A stretch of DNA of 54,329 nucleotides from Lachnospiraceae bacterium (GTDB taxonomy: Bacteria; Bacillota; Clostridia; Lachnospirales; Lachnospiraceae). Positions 14,998-22,952 of the stretch are shown in pieces. The stretch lies in assembly GCA_022799755.1 (NCBI GenBank), contig JAAWOU010000012.1:1-54329 (forward strand). The letters run 5' to 3'. The notes beneath the pieces were generated by a model. That model made no database searches and was not told the origin of the DNA. It was given only the letters and a program-made list of their open reading frames with translations. Positions within the stretch are counted from its first letter, which is position 1. Every line of letters starts with the position of its first letter. The position numbers were made by a program, and so were the translations under genes.

Positions 14998-17745
14998 TCA
15001 GCGGTTCTCGTTTACATAGAGCTGTACTCTGTTCTGAATCGTCTTCGCCACTTCCTGGGCCGACTTCTGATCGGTATAGAAAGCATCCATCTCCTCATTG
15101 ATGATGTTCATAACGTTCTCATTGTAATAGAAGCATTTGTCTATGGAGTAAATCAGATTCACGATCTCGTCTACCTGCTCCTGGCTTAAGGGATCCAGTT
15201 TGATCTGTTCGCCGTTCATCCAGAAGTAATCGTCATATTCCTCCTTGGAACCGTCCTCATTCAGAGAGAACGGACGCTCTGTGGCATTCTGTGCCATCTC
15301 GTCAAAGTACTTCTTCTGTGTGGGCATTCCCCAGGTCAGCTTGGACTGATACTCTTCCGTCAGGTAATACCGCATGAATTCCCATGCGCCCTCCTTGTTG
15401 CGGGACTTGCTGGAAATCGCATAGCACTCATTGGCCGAGACATAGGAGCCGCAGCCGCTCTCTGTGGGGAATCCGATGTAGGTCACATCCCCGCCGAAGC
15501 TTCCGTTGACCGTATAGTTCAGATCTCTGATATTTCCCCAGCTGGTGCGGCACAGAACCGTCCTGCCCTCCCGGTACTGGGATTCATAGGAGGCCCAGTA
15601 CTCTTCGCCGAAGTATTCCTCGCTAAGTTCCTCCGGAAGACTCTTGGCGAACTCCATCATGCTGATAAAGTTCGGTGAATCAAACTCACATTTTCCCGTG
15701 TCCACATCCACAAAGTCTCTGCCGCAGAACTGCATCATGGTGGAGAAGAATCCCTGCCTGGTCAGCTCGCCGATCATATTGGTGCCTTCCGGCAGACCGG
15801 CCTGAAGCTCCAGCATGTCCGCCATGGTCCAGGATGTCCTGTCCCCTACGATCTCCCGCTTTCCGATCATGGTGCTCACGCTGAAGCTGGGGATGATATA
15901 GTAGAGCTTTCCGTCCACGGAATAGGCGTCGAACACGTTCCGGACGAATTCCGCCTGAGACAGTTCCTCGTCCTCCTCAATCATCTTGCCGATATCCTCC
16001 AGCAGCCCCTTTGCCACATAGTTCTCCACCGGGAGACCGTCCGTAATCAGGATATCCGGCATGTTTCCCGTGGTGACATCATTGTTCAGCTGGGTGTAGC
16101 CTGCCTGCCAGTCATCGTAGGTATTATAGGAGTCATAGGATTTTATCACGATACGGTACTCCTCGTTGCTGCGGTTGAAATCTATGACTCTCTTCTCCAT
16201 GTCATTGCCTATATAAGTGCCTGCCAGCACAAGCACGGATTTATCCTGAATGTCCTTAGGATCCACATAAGTGAACAGACCCGCTTTCATCCCTCCCTCA
16301 TAGCTCTCATAGTACACGCCCAGGAAAGAGGTGTCGCTCAACTCCACGATACCGGAGAAGTTGCTCACAAACAAGTCGGAATTCACAAAGTTCATCTTCT
16401 GGGTCAGGTTCTCGTCCCCGATCTTAAACGTATAGATGCCGTCCCCATTGCTGCAGATCAGATTCTGGTTCAGCCCCGTGCTCATATTGCCGTATCCGCC
16501 GTTTGCGAAGCTGGCCGGCAGGGGTGTGGACTGTCCTAAGGTATCCGTGACCGGGTCATAGGTGGCGATGAACTGTTTTGTCCAGTCGTTCTCATCGTAG
16601 TACACTGCCAGGAAAGTGCCGTCTCCCCTGTCAATGACACGGTCAAAATTGTTGAATACCTTTGCTGTCTCTTCGGACATGGGCTTCTTGTCGCCCACAT
16701 TTCCCTGAGCATCCACTACGAGTGTGTAAGCATTGTCTCCTGCCAGGATCAGGGTCACGGTTCCGTCTTCCGCGGCTGTCATGGCATTGACATACACGTA
16801 TTCCTCCTCCGTGCGCAGCTCTCCCAGCTCTCTCTCCCACTGGAAGCTTCCGTCCGGATTCCAGCTGACAATATAATTTTTCTCGATATAAGTCTCGGTT
16901 GAATAGTTGTTGTAGCTATGGCTTTTGAGGGCATATACCTTGCCGTCGGCGCCGAATATGAAAGAATTGTAATAGGAATTCTCCCAGACGTCGTTTGGCA
17001 TATAGCCCGGATCCGCAATCATAGAATCCGCCATGGCGTCCTGCTCACCCTCAGGGTCCGCCTCGGAGCCCTCCTCACTCTCAGGATCCGCCTCAGGATC
17101 CTCCGGGCTCTGCGAATCTCCAGCCGGCTCTCCCTCACCGTCCGGGTCCGCCTCGGAGCCCTCCTCACTCTCGGGGTCCGCCTCGGAGCCCTCCTCACTC
17201 TCGGGGTCCGCCTCGGGCTCTTCCGGGCTCTGCGAATCTCCAGCCGGATTTTCCGCACTGTCCGGATCCGCCTCGGTTCCCTCCTCACCCTCAGGGTCTG
17301 CCTCGGGCTCTTCCGGGCTCTCCGTCTCGGTCCTGGGTTGTACTGCCGGCCCTCCTCCGGAGCCCGTACCCCCGGGCATATCCTGGTCACTGAGAGACTC
17401 TGTCTCGGGCATATCCAGCCTGACCAGCTGCACGTCGGATCCGTCGTCCTTGATCGACATAATCCTGATATCCGTCTGCCGATTCGCGGAGTACTTCTCG
17501 TCGTTCCAGTGATAGACTTCTATCATCATATAGGTGGTTCCGTCCCTGTGGGTGGTGGCATGGATATTAAAATCGTCCCCGTCTATCTCCGGCAGGGCAA
17601 TCTCCTGCATCCTGTACACATGCTCCTTTGCCAGGGCTGAGTTGGCGTTCTTGCCGCCTCCTCCGCAGGCACACAGCCCGGCCGTCAGACTGGCGATCAG
17701 TCCCAGACATGCCGCACGCTTTACCAAATTTCCTTTCCTCATCAT
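14998..17745 (-). CDS. Large extracellular solute-binding lipoprotein with acidic repeats (paralogue 2)
   Basis: The protein has 915 residues. The lipobox is LTAGLCACGGG, so the cysteine is lipidated at the cell surface. A low-complexity acidic block (about residues 135-235) repeats units such as PEADPESEEGSEADP. Residues about 240-500 look like a beta-propeller-like sensor domain. The C-terminal half is a family 1 type solute-binding domain (VIDFNRSNEEYRI, DVTTGNMPDILITDG, KEGAWEFMRYYLTEEYQSKL). It ends INEEMDAFYTDQKSAQEVAK and YVNENR, closely matching the first binding protein at 22953-25250. The start overlaps the stop of the MacB-like gene (ATGA), so it is the last gene of the unit. The ligand is unknown, presumably a carbohydrate. 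Confidence 0.85.
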   Translation of the reverse strand: MMRKGNLVKRAACLGLIASLTAGLCACGGGGKNANSALAKEHVYRMQEIALPEIDGDDFNIHATTHRDGTTYMMIEVYHWNDEKYSANRQTDIRIMSIKDDGSDVQLVRLDMPETESLSDQDMPGGTGSGGGPAVQPRTETESPEEPEADPEGEEGTEADPDSAENPAGDSQSPEEPEADPESEEGSEADPESEEGSEADPDGEGEPAGDSQSPEDPEADPESEEGSEADPEGEQDAMADSMIADPGYMPNDVWENSYYNSFIFGADGKVYALKSHSYNNYSTETYIEKNYIVSWNPDGSFQWERELGELRTEEEYVYVNAMTAAEDGTVTLILAGDNAYTLVVDAQGNVGDKKPMSEETAKVFNNFDRVIDRGDGTFLAVYYDENDWTKQFIATYDPVTDTLGQSTPLPASFANGGYGNMSTGLNQNLICSNGDGIYTFKIGDENLTQKMNFVNSDLFVSNFSGIVELSDTSFLGVYYESYEGGMKAGLFTYVDPKDIQDKSVLVLAGTYIGNDMEKRVIDFNRSNEEYRIVIKSYDSYNTYDDWQAGYTQLNNDVTTGNMPDILITDGLPVENYVAKGLLEDIGKMIEEDEELSQAEFVRNVFDAYSVDGKLYYIIPSFSVSTMIGKREIVGDRTSWTMADMLELQAGLPEGTNMIGELTRQGFFSTMMQFCGRDFVDVDTGKCEFDSPNFISMMEFAKSLPEELSEEYFGEEYWASYESQYREGRTVLCRTSWGNIRDLNYTVNGSFGGDVTYIGFPTESGCGSYVSANECYAISSKSRNKEGAWEFMRYYLTEEYQSKLTWGMPTQKKYFDEMAQNATERPFSLNEDGSKEEYDDYFWMNGEQIKLDPLSQEQVDEIVNLIYSIDKCFYYNENVMNIINEEMDAFYTDQKSAQEVAKTIQNRVQLYVNENR
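17040..17335 (-). repeat. Acidic tandem repeats within the second binding protein
   Basis: Imperfect units of 30 bp (GAGCCCTCCTCACTCTCGGG-type on the plus strand) are nested in longer units of about 100 bp. Each 30-bp unit encodes about ten residues of the type ESEEGSEADP. The block is in frame and forms a charged spacer after the lipid anchor. Confidence 0.8.
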
Positions 17746-19025
17746 TTACTTCCTCCCTTTGTCTTCCTGCCGCGTCGGAATCGAAACTTCTTCTTTTTAT
17801 CGGGTTCTTCCGGAGATTCCTCCCCGGACTCCTCTTCCATATCTACGTATTCCACCGCCGCAGGCGCCTCCTCCGGTTCCTCCAATGAACCGGTCTCCTC
17901 CTCTAAGTCTTCATATTCTGACTTCCTGCGTTTCTTTCGTTTTTTGCCGGTTTTTCCGGTTTTCTCTCTCCCCTCCTTGGACTTTATGCGCTTCTCCCGA
18001 AGCTTCTCTACCCTGCGCTCCCCGAAATCTTTCGCCCGGTGCCAGACATCTTTCATGGTCCAGCCCTTGTGCCGCCACCAGATGCAGAAGAACACAATCC
18101 CCAGTCCCACAGGATACGCCAGGAACAAAATACCGAACAGGGTAAGCACCATCAGAATATCCGCATAGCCCCTGGCGATATTCTCCCAGTAAGGATAGAT
18201 GATGGCCTTGCCGTTCATGGAGCGGGTTCCGAACTCTCCGATCAGCTTCAGCCTCGAAAGCAGCGAATAGCGGGATGTATTCTCCACCACCTCCACTTCT
18301 TTCTCGTCTGCCCCCAGCTTTTCTTTCACATAGCGATAGGCAAAGCCCGTGACGGGGTTAGGCATGACTATCTCGTAATGGTTGATGCCGTGGCTGTCTC
18401 CAAGCTCCGTCAGCGTCTGATAGGACACATACACCACGGTGCTGTCCAGTCCTGCCGCCTCTGCCAGACGGCCCGAGGGCCTGCGCACAACGCCTGTGAC
18501 GATATGGGGAACACCTCCGATATACACGGTCATCCCGGCCACATTATTGGAGCCGAACAGCTGCCAGGCCGCGTCCTCGTCTATCACGCAGTAGTCTTTC
18601 ATCAGATCATTGCCCGAAAAGTACGCGCCGTTTAACAGTGTCAGCGGATGGAACAGAAAAAAGTCGCCGCCGATGCCGATGGCGTCCGCCGTCAGGCTGG
18701 TCTTGTCATTGGACAGCGTCACCTGTCCGTCCGCGCTGTAGGCATCCGCCCAGAGCCTGGCTCCGGGATTCTCGGACTCCTGTTCCACGGAAGCGTCTGT
18801 CAGAGCGCTGTCCACAGTATGTTCAAAATCTAAAATCTCATCCTCCGTAATGCCGGAGCCCACGGAGAAAAAGCAGCTGATCTGGGAGGCCTTTCCGTCA
18901 TTGCTCCATCGCTGCGCGGCTGTCTGGGTCATCTGACTGCTTCCCAGGCGGTTCGTTACCAGCAGCAAAATCAGAAAGACCAGAAAGGAAATCCCCCCGC
19001 TTATGCCCAGTACTATTTTCTTCAT
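17742..19025 (-). CDS. MacB-periplasmic-core-like membrane protein without transporter ATPase
   Basis: The 427-residue protein has an N-terminal membrane helix (about 4-24), an extracellular domain (about 25-275), two closely spaced helices (about 293-322) and a long cytoplasmic tail, first very basic (KEGREKTGKTGKKRKKRRKS), then acidic. The extracellular part matches the MacB/FtsX core pattern: DFFLFHPLTLLNGAYFSGND, CVIDEDAAWQLFGSNNVAGM and YIGGVPHIVTGVVRRPSG. It therefore resembles a truncated type VII ABC permease. It stands between an HlyD-type adaptor and a solute-binding protein, with ATGA overlap to the latter. This may be an adaptor or scaffold partner of the HlyD protein; its role is unknown. 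Confidence 0.7.
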   Translation of the reverse strand: MKKIVLGISGGISFLVFLILLLVTNRLGSSQMTQTAAQRWSNDGKASQISCFFSVGSGITEDEILDFEHTVDSALTDASVEQESENPGARLWADAYSADGQVTLSNDKTSLTADAIGIGGDFFLFHPLTLLNGAYFSGNDLMKDYCVIDEDAAWQLFGSNNVAGMTVYIGGVPHIVTGVVRRPSGRLAEAAGLDSTVVYVSYQTLTELGDSHGINHYEIVMPNPVTGFAYRYVKEKLGADEKEVEVVENTSRYSLLSRLKLIGEFGTRSMNGKAIIYPYWENIARGYADILMVLTLFGILFLAYPVGLGIVFFCIWWRHKGWTMKDVWHRAKDFGERRVEKLREKRIKSKEGREKTGKTGKKRKKRRKSEYEDLEEETGSLEEPEEAPAAVEYVDMEEESGEESPEEPDKKKKFRFRRGRKTKGGSK

Positions 19026-19088
19026 ATGGAATGCCTTCCTTCCATTGCCACCTCATTTTCTCGGAAATACCGCTTTTTTACGTCCTCA

Positions 19089-20975
19089 TCACCCCTCGGA
19101 CAGTCTGACCTGCTTTCCGGACTCCACAGGCTTCGTGGAGGTGGTGATGACAAATTCATAGCCATACAGGGCGGCGCTGATAGCCGACTTTGTATCGTCG
19201 CTGGCCAGCACTTCCACGTCCACACGGCTGGCGATATAACGTGTGTTCAGAGGGCCCGGCTTGGATTCCACAATCAGGATGAACTTGCCGTTATTGTCCT
19301 CCCGAATGGCGCTGTTCGGCACGATCAGGTCATAGTTGGCGCTCTTCTGGCCCACAGACACGTTCAGGGTCTCCCCTGCCGTCACGCTGCCGTCCACGTC
19401 AAAGGTCAGCAGCTTCTTCTTGCCCGGCTCATTGGTATCGGGCCTGATATTCGCAAGGGTCACCTTGACATCGTCATGTCTCCACGCATTCACCAGATCC
19501 GCCACGTCTCCCACGGACAGGCGCTTGGCCTGTTCATTGGTGACGGAGAAGCTCATGGTAAAGCCCTTGCCCTCGGGCTGCAGTACCGCCACGGGTGTCC
19601 CCGGCGCCGTATTCTCCCCTGCCACCACGTTCAAGGTTGTCACGGTGCCTGCCACGGGTGCCGTGATGGTGGCACCTATGGATTTCTCTGTCAGCTCCTG
19701 CACCAGCTTCTCCTGATCGCGGATCTTGGTCAGAAGCGTTGCCAGATCCACTTCCTTTGAAAATCCGGCCAGTAGATCCGTCAGCTCTTTCTCCGCGTCC
19801 GTCTTCGCCGTGGTAGCCTTATTCAGATTCATGGTCAGATCCGCTTTTTCATTGGTCAGGGTCTCGCGCTGTCCGCCGCCGGAAGCCCCTGCCTGCTTGT
19901 TGGCCAGATCGCGCTGAGCGTCGGCCAGCTTGCCCTCCCAGGTGGTCTTGGCGGTGAGGGCGTCCTGATGCTCCTTTTGGGCGGCGTTGATATCGTTCAT
20001 TGCCTTTTCGCGCTCGCCGGCAATGGAAGTATAGGTATTCTCCAGCTTAACCTTTGCTTCGTTCAAAGCCCCGTTGGCTGCGTCCAGCGCCCCGGATGCC
20101 GCTGTCACGCTGCCCTCCCCGGCGCCGTTTAACCGCTCCAACTCCTTTTGTTCCTCCTCAGTCAACCCGTCCGGCTGGCTTGCCTTTTCTGTCAGACTTC
20201 CCTGGCGGTTTAACATGGCAGTATAGTTGGCCTGTGCGTCATCTGCCGCTTTCTGGTATGCCGCCACATTCTCCTCCTCGGCTCTCACCGCACTGTTCAC
20301 AGACTCCAGCACGCCCTGCGCCGCCTCCAGCTTAGCCTTGGAAGTGTCGATCCACGCCGTTATCTTGTTGAGCTCCGCCTGGCAGTAGTTGACCGCCTGC
20401 TGCTCCGCCGAGGTGTCGGAGCCGTCCCCCAGCTTCCCCAGCTGGGCGTCGATCTCGGCGATCCGGTTATTGTAAGCGTCGATGCTGTTCTGCAGAGCGT
20501 CTATTTTGCTGTTGTAGGCGTCGATCTGCGCAACCTTGGATTCCGTCGTGGTGACATTCCCCGACTCCACCTTGTCTATGATGCTGGCCGTGGTGTCAGA
20601 TGCCACTACAGCTTTGTCATACTCTGCTTTCAGAGTGTCCAGCTGGGTCTTTGCCTCCTGCAGCTCCGTGCTCTCCGCATCCTCCAGATACATCAACACG
20701 GCATCTTTCTCCACCTGGTCCCCCACTCTCACAGCCACCTGGGACACCTTTCTGGACTCCTTTACTTCCACATTATAAGGATTTCCGCTCTCCACCACTC
20801 CCGAACCGCGTATCTTCGCCGTAATGGTGCCCGACTCCACATACTGGGTAGCCACCTCAGGCAGGGAATAGTTCATGATGGTGTTGGAAAAAAAGGTGAG
20901 AACCAGCATCACCGACAAAAAGACGATTGCCGCTGTCTTCACCCATTCCCTTTTCTTCTTTCCGTTCTCGTTCAT
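19089..20975 (-). CDS. HlyD/RND-type membrane-fusion adaptor with long coiled coil
   Basis: The 628-residue protein has one N-terminal membrane helix (about 13-33), then the first half of a lipoyl/barrel-sandwich domain (SGTITAKIRGSGVVESGN). A long helical coiled coil with Asp/Glu/Lys/Ala heptads covers about 105-430. The second lipoyl half follows (ATITAPVAGTVTTLNVVAGE), then a beta-barrel and membrane-proximal domain. This is the architecture of exporter adaptors such as HlyD and MacA. The ATG follows GAGGAGAGGAAG. It lies 48 bases after a sugar permease gene and 63 before the MacB-like gene. In an organism that appears monoderm, the partner is probably the MacB-like protein rather than an outer-membrane channel. 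Confidence 0.88.
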   Translation of the reverse strand: MNENGKKKREWVKTAAIVFLSVMLVLTFFSNTIMNYSLPEVATQYVESGTITAKIRGSGVVESGNPYNVEVKESRKVSQVAVRVGDQVEKDAVLMYLEDAESTELQEAKTQLDTLKAEYDKAVVASDTTASIIDKVESGNVTTTESKVAQIDAYNSKIDALQNSIDAYNNRIAEIDAQLGKLGDGSDTSAEQQAVNYCQAELNKITAWIDTSKAKLEAAQGVLESVNSAVRAEEENVAAYQKAADDAQANYTAMLNRQGSLTEKASQPDGLTEEEQKELERLNGAGEGSVTAASGALDAANGALNEAKVKLENTYTSIAGEREKAMNDINAAQKEHQDALTAKTTWEGKLADAQRDLANKQAGASGGGQRETLTNEKADLTMNLNKATTAKTDAEKELTDLLAGFSKEVDLATLLTKIRDQEKLVQELTEKSIGATITAPVAGTVTTLNVVAGENTAPGTPVAVLQPEGKGFTMSFSVTNEQAKRLSVGDVADLVNAWRHDDVKVTLANIRPDTNEPGKKKLLTFDVDGSVTAGETLNVSVGQKSANYDLIVPNSAIREDNNGKFILIVESKPGPLNTRYIASRVDVEVLASDDTKSAISAALYGYEFVITTSTKPVESGKQVRLSEG

Positions 20976-21023
20976 CGCTCTTCCTCTCCTCTAATCCTCT
21001 ATCTATCTGCTTTCATTACACAC

Positions 21024-21983
21024 TTAGCCTTTGATACCGCCCTGGTACGTGATTCCGTCCACCAGATATTCTTCCCCGTACAGGAAAATCAACAGGCTGG
21101 GCACCATATATATGGTGGCCACCGCAAATGCCAGCCCGATTTCCCCCGCATTGATCTTGCTTAAGAATACGGACAGCGGATGCTTCTCCGCATCCGACAT
21201 CAGGATCAAGGGCTGTTCCACCATATTCCAGTAGTCAATGAACACCAAAATCGCCGCGGAGCATATGGCTCCCTTGCACAGGGGCAGACATATCCTGCGG
21301 TAAATCTGCCATTCCCCGGCGCCGTCAATCTGCGCCGCCTCCAGCACTGACGTAGGAATCCTGCGCATAAACTTTGTCAGGAGAAACACTGCAAAAGGCG
21401 AAAAGATACCCGGCAGCCAGATGGCCCAGTTGGTATCCAGGAGGTTCAGCCAGTCGCTTACCAAATAGTTTGGCACCAGCGTCACCTGATAGGGCATCAG
21501 CATCAGGATAATGTACGCAAAGAAAATGATCTCTCTGATTCTCCCCCGGTATCTGGCAAAGCCATAGGAAGCCAAGGAGGCCACCGTCAGCTGGAATACC
21601 ACGATAGGCCCTACCAGTATCACGGAATTCCAGAATTTAAACAGATACTCCGGACTCTTGAACAGCACGGTGTTGTACTGGCTGAAAGAGACCATGTCCG
21701 GAATGAACTTCAGGTTCACCCGCTCCGAGATATATACCTTGCCGCCGTTGGCATCCGTGGCGAAGATAGAGCCGTAGTTGGCCGAAATCTCCGACGCTGC
21801 CATGAAAGAATTGGTAATGGTCAGCACGATGGGCATCAAAAACAGGATGGCAAAGGTAGCCGCCACTATGGTGGCCAGGGCAATCTTTGCTTTCTGCCGC
21901 TTCTTCCTGCCCAGCGCAAGCCGTCTGTCCCGCTCTCTGGGATCAAGGGCGGTATCCGGCATGTTTTTTTGTCTTATTTTCAC
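21024..21983 (-). CDS. Carbohydrate ABC importer permease, MalG type
   Basis: The 319-residue inner-membrane permease has about six helices. The EAA loop that contacts the ATPase is clear: VLEAAQIDGAGEWQIYRRIC, followed by LPL. A long extracellular loop after the first helix (EISANYGSIFATDANGGKVY) is larger than usual for MalG. It starts at GTG overlapping the stop of the MalF-type gene (GTGA), so translation is coupled. No ATPase is encoded nearby; Firmicutes commonly share a multitask MsmX-type ATPase encoded elsewhere, which is probably the case here. Confidence 0.93.
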   Translation of the reverse strand: MKIRQKNMPDTALDPRERDRRLALGRKKRQKAKIALATIVAATFAILFLMPIVLTITNSFMAASEISANYGSIFATDANGGKVYISERVNLKFIPDMVSFSQYNTVLFKSPEYLFKFWNSVILVGPIVVFQLTVASLASYGFARYRGRIREIIFFAYIILMLMPYQVTLVPNYLVSDWLNLLDTNWAIWLPGIFSPFAVFLLTKFMRRIPTSVLEAAQIDGAGEWQIYRRICLPLCKGAICSAAILVFIDYWNMVEQPLILMSDAEKHPLSVFLSKINAGEIGLAFAVATIYMVPSLLIFLYGEEYLVDGITYQGGIKG

Positions 21984-22912
21984 CCTTCCACATCCTTTCC
22001 GAAGCGATCCTCCGCAATGAACAGGACGCCGATGATCACGATCATCACCAGAGACATCAGAATCGCCGCTGCGGACAGGGTCTGGTAATCCAGCGATCTG
22101 AACTTATTGTTCATAAAATGCTGCAACGTGTAGATAGAGTCATAGGGATAATCCGTGGTCAGCAGGTACACCTCTCTGAAGACCTTGAACGAATTGATCA
22201 GCGACATAATCGTAACGAACAGCAGCGTGGATGACAGATAGCGGATCTTTATGTAAAAAAACGTCTGCAGCGGCTTTGCGCTCTCCAGCTGCGCCACCTC
22301 CAGAATGTCCTTTGGTATGCTGGCCAACGCGGCCATGAACAGAATCATGTTGTATCCCAGATTCTTCCACAGAAACAATACCACCACCACGATCAACGCA
22401 TAGTCGGACTTCAGCCAGTCGATCTTTGCTCCCCCCGCTGCCACCAGCACCTCGTTGATAGCGCCGTTATAGTGAAACAACACCTGCCATATCAGCACAA
22501 TGGACGCCACAGGCACCATCATGGGACTCAGGAAAAAGGTCCTAAACTGGCTCCTGAAAGGCAGCTTTGCCTCCAATACAATGGCCAGCAGCAGAGAGAG
22601 CACCACGGCCAGGGGCACTGCCACTGCCGCAAAGGTGAAAGTATTGCGCACTGCGGTGCGAAAAGAGGCATTGCGTATAATGCTGGTAAAGTTATCCAGA
22701 AACACAAAATTACCGCTGATGGGATTGTCTACCAGCGAGTAATAGATCACCACCAAAAAGGGCAGTATGAAAAAGGTCAACACGCCGAGAAAGCTGGGGG
22801 CAATGTATGCCCCCGAGCTGATTTTGACTTTCCGCAGCCTCCTGGTGGATTTCATATGATGTTTTTGCGGGGAAGCCTTGGGCGGTTTCCCGCTTTTTTT
22901 GAATTTCTCCAC
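21980..22912 (-). CDS. Carbohydrate ABC importer permease, MalF/UgpA type
   Basis: The 310-residue permease pairs with the downstream MalG-type protein. After a basic N terminus rich in Lys there are six helices, with a degenerate EAA motif (IPKDILEVAQLESAKPLQTF): the usual Asp-Gly-Ala is replaced by Glu-Ser-Ala. The GTG start at 22912 follows GGGAG by 8 bases. It lies 40 bases after the first solute-binding protein. The altered EAA loop is odd but keeps the general helix-turn-helix shape. Confidence 0.92.
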   Translation of the reverse strand: MEKFKKSGKPPKASPQKHHMKSTRRLRKVKISSGAYIAPSFLGVLTFFILPFLVVIYYSLVDNPISGNFVFLDNFTSIIRNASFRTAVRNTFTFAAVAVPLAVVLSLLLAIVLEAKLPFRSQFRTFFLSPMMVPVASIVLIWQVLFHYNGAINEVLVAAGGAKIDWLKSDYALIVVVVLFLWKNLGYNMILFMAALASIPKDILEVAQLESAKPLQTFFYIKIRYLSSTLLFVTIMSLINSFKVFREVYLLTTDYPYDSIYTLQHFMNNKFRSLDYQTLSAAAILMSLVMIVIIGVLFIAEDRFGKDVEG

Positions 22913-22952
22913 TCTTAAACTCCCATCCGCCTGTTTCCACAGGCCGCAGACG

